Shown here: piece by piece, positions 34,180 through 36,569 of the stretch
Position numbering within the stretch: position 1 is the stretch's first letter
Layout of the letters: each line of letters opens with the position of its first letter
NCBI GenBank assembly: GCA_030560485.1
Contig: JAKTTS010000102.1
Coordinates: 1 to 36,569, forward strand
Source: Ascoidea tarda (nom. inval.)
Taxonomy: Eukaryota; Ascomycota; Saccharomycetes; Ascoideales; Ascoideaceae
Reading direction: 5' to 3'
DNA: 36,569 nt
Position numbers and translations under genes: made by a program
The notes under the pieces: generated by a model
What the model was told of the DNA's origin: nothing
The model's database searches: none
What the model saw: the letters and a program-made list of their open reading frames with translations, nothing else

Positions 34180-35495
34180 TGCAAAAAATGGACAGCAAAA
34201 GCAGGAAACACTCCAAAAACAGCAAAAACCCAGCGAAACCTCTGAAATTTTTCACCAGAACCAAAAAAATTATTGAGGTTCTATCCGTGTCAACGGACAC
34301 AATCCGCACACTCCGTAATCCTGTGCGGAAACCACCAAACATTGCGCGGATAACGTAGGATTGACGGAAGCCCACGGATATTCTCTTGCCCTTTTCGGAA
34401 CTCGTAAACGGGAATCACGTGGCGCATGTCTACCAGCTGCATGATGTACGTTATGCGTGTACGCGCATTCTGCAGCGGTGTGCGATCCAGCTGTGCGGAA
34501 TGGCTTTTGATTGGCTGGTTATCTTCTGTGTAAAAGCAAAATATTTCAGCTTTTTCAATTTTCCTTCGCTGCTTTTACTTCAAAGTTGAAATCCATTTGC
34601 CTTTTCTCATTAAATTCGAATCTTTTTCAGTGAATTCAAAAGCTAATCTCAAACTTATTTTTAGCTTCCTTTCGATTCCAGTGAAAGTAGACCTTTTTGC
34701 CCAAGCAAATTGGTTATCTGCTGAGAGAAGTAGAAATTCCTTGGTGGAAATGGATTAGTTATTACGACCACTGTTTAATACTCACGAATTTTCCCACCGA
34801 TACCAAATATTCTTTTGGATCCCTTTGGCTTTTTTCCAACTTCTTTTAGCTTCCTTTGGGGTTTGCTTAAGATTTGCTTGAGATTTCTGTGGGATTTCTA
34901 TGAGATTTCTTTTTTGTTTCTTTGGCTGTTTGCACTTTTTTTTACCCCCTTATCAAAATATTCACAGTATTTCACCTGTTTTTTTATCAATCTTTTAAGT
35001 AGAAAACATAAAATTCGAAATTAAATTCGTTTTTTTAAGTTAAAGACTATGCTAACTAATTTTTGTTAATATTTTCAGATGCATAAGATTTAATAATAAT
35101 TACAGTAACTACAATAATTACAATAATTAATATTCCCAATATTTCCAATATTTCCAATGTGTCCAAAATTCATTACTTTAAGCTGCTAATTCTGTTTTCA
35201 AGTTTATTTCAAGTTAAAGCACTATTACTTATAAAAAGATCTCTTTTTCCTATATTTGTCTTTATTGAGTTTTAGAATGACCTTTAAACATACTATCTCA
35301 TATATATACTCATAGCTTGTTCCCAGATTTAACCTCCTCTCACTTTCACTCCACTCTTAATTTTCATTTGCAAACTATTGTCCGAAATAACTGCCCAAGA
35401 AATAGCTATCACAGCAACTATAATACCAACAAAAAAAAGTATCAAAAGGAGTAACTAAAATATTTTTCACACCTAATCGATAATCTATTCTTCAA
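34180..35495. promoter_or_regulatory. 1.3-kb divergent promoter region with dense motif cluster near UTP6
   Basis: The left 330 bp is motif-dense. It holds TGAAATTTTTCA (34243-34254, RRPE-like), TCCGT-N4-ACGGA (34284-34297) overlapping GTGTC-N4-GACAC (34287-34300), and TCCGCACA (34303-34310) with its inverted copy TGTGCGGA (34322-34329). A third TGTGCGGA lies at 34492-34499, and ATCACGTG (34414-34421) is an exact Cbf1-type E-box. The right 900 bp is AT-rich with pyrimidine tracts and a TATATATA-like sequence near 35300. It is presumably the promoter of the Asn-rich gene at 35496. No coding gene or RNA gene is seen. Confidence 0.6.
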
Positions 35496-36437
35496 ATGTC
35501 AAAATTTGGGGTTCTTCGCAATCTTGACCTTGAAGCCAAAATTAATTCCAGAGCAAAAGAAATCTACGACTGTCTATCTGTTACTCTATTCAACAACTTT
35601 TTTGGTTTCACTGACCAACCTGATCCCACCTCATTAAAGACCCATGATGACCTCGTTTTACAATATTTTTACTACAAGTACGATGAAAACTATTTAGTCT
35701 CCTGTCTCGAAATCTTGGAAAACTCTTATTTATACCCTGATCATAAAATCAAAACTTACCTATCTTTTGAACTTTATAACTATGTTGTAGATTACTGGAA
35801 TCCCAAATCTAAAAAATATTTCAGAACTAATATCAACGATATAGAGTACATTAAAAGTGATATCACTACCAAGATTTTCAAAAATGTCGTCAATTCAAAT
35901 AATTTCAATGATTACGATAACTCCCATGTTACTCGTAATAGCAATAGCCAAAATATTATCAACAATCCATACAATTTTCAAAACCAAAGCAAAATCCTCA
36001 ATTTCACTCCTTATCTCGACTCATCCCAAAAAGAGCTTATCATTCAAAGAATATCAAACATCGTTTCCTATTATTGTTTCTGTTTGGACCATGGTGAAAA
36101 AACCTTTGAATCAAACGATATTAACCTAATCCATAATAATTTATACTTGGCCTTCATTTACATGATTTTAAACTCAAAAAATATTGACTTTCAAAACCTC
36201 TATAATAACTATATCAGTTTGAACAATAATTCCTTCAACATTCATAATATTGGCTATGGTTATCTATTTCTCACTAAAGAAACTTTATCCTCCATTAAAT
36301 CTTTATCCTCCTCAAATTCAAGTTATATTAACACTCTAAACACAAAAGAAAATAAAAGAAATTTCAGTATAATCTATCTTGTGCTAGTCACTTTTTCTAA
36401 CATCATGTTTGGTTTAAATCAAATTATTATAATTATG

Positions 36438-36480
<43 letters not shown>

Positions 36481-36569
36481 GCAGCAGCAACAGCAGTAGT
36501 AATAATAATGATAACGATAGTAACAACTCTTTTTTTGATACTAATGATTTCAATGAAGTTAATTATTAC
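35496..36569 (+). CDS. Asn-rich protein, unknown, truncated by window edge
   Basis: An open frame of 358 codons from ATG at 35496 to the right edge, with no stop, so the 3' end lies outside the window. The first 105 residues look folded (MSKFGVLRNLDLEAKINSRA, LVLQYFYYKYDENYLVSCLE, YLSFELYNYVVDYW). Next come Asn-rich stretches. A hydrophobic segment, FSIIYLVLVTFSNIMFGLNQ extended by IIIIM, at about 290-314 could be a membrane span or a buried helix. A pure (AAT)n tract at 36440-36479 then encodes at least 13 Asn, followed by Ser/Asn. The family is not recognised. The upstream AT-rich region with pyrimidine tracts is promoter-like. Confidence 0.7.
36440..36479 (+). repeat. AAT trinucleotide repeat coding poly-Asn
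   Basis: About thirteen uninterrupted AAT triplets inside the unknown gene, followed by AGC/AAC/AGT triplets. A perfect trinucleotide run like this is likely to vary in length between strains. Confidence 0.9.

Noticed and set aside
1-36569. Transposons, LTR elements or virus-like genes
   Set aside because: No reverse transcriptase, integrase, transposase, capsid or terminal repeat pattern was seen in any frame.

Overview
The window reads as nuclear DNA of a budding yeast (Saccharomycotina). It is very A+T-rich and gene-dense. Most genes have no intron, and the three introns found carry yeast-type signals (GTATGT or GTATGA donors, TACTAAC-like branch points). Proteins are swollen by Asn, Asp/Glu and Lys runs. 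In-frame CTG codons are strikingly rare while CTA and CTC are used, which fits a CUG-reassigned yeast lineage but could also come from base composition. I saw no tRNA, rRNA, transposon, LTR element or CRISPR array.

Layout, left to right: a stomatin/SPFH protein (+); a spliced TFIIIC triple-barrel subunit (-), tail to tail with it; NOP15 (+); ARP1 centractin (+) with an unusual insertion; an 825-bp gap; a 1254-aa TBC Rab-GAP with a huge Asn-rich N-terminus (+); elongin C (-) and exosome RRP42 (-); a divergently transcribed OB-fold protein (+) that I suspect is a Cdc13-like telomere capping protein; spliced SSF1 (-); a Pro/Gln-rich coiled-coil protein (-); a 2.6-kb intergenic region with several minisatellites and a sharp G+C-rich island; a UbiE-type SAM methyltransferase (+); SGD1 (+); a prenyltransferase-alpha-repeat protein (-); an unknown 1108-aa protein (+); spliced mitochondrial aspartyl-tRNA synthetase MSD1 (+); UTP6 (-); a 1.3-kb promoter-like region; and an Asn-rich gene (+) that runs off the right edge.

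Five genes (NOP15, RRP42, SSF1, SGD1, UTP6) act in ribosome or rRNA maturation. Each has an RRPE-like GAAAATTTT-type element close upstream, so they probably belong to one co-regulated ribosome-biogenesis regulon. They are interspersed with unrelated genes rather than forming an operon.

The observations most worth a second look are: the candidate Cdc13-like gene, which has an MCB box and a perfect 11-bp inverted repeat in its promoter; three separate intergenic arrays with an exact 10-bp unit, one carrying TGAGTCA sites and one carrying phased T-tracts; the 61% G+C island at 20401-20580; a Tbf1-like palindrome at 26223-26269; the TCCGCACA/TGTGCGGA repeats upstream of UTP6; and a hidden acidic reading frame just past the SSF1 stop, behind an A8 run.
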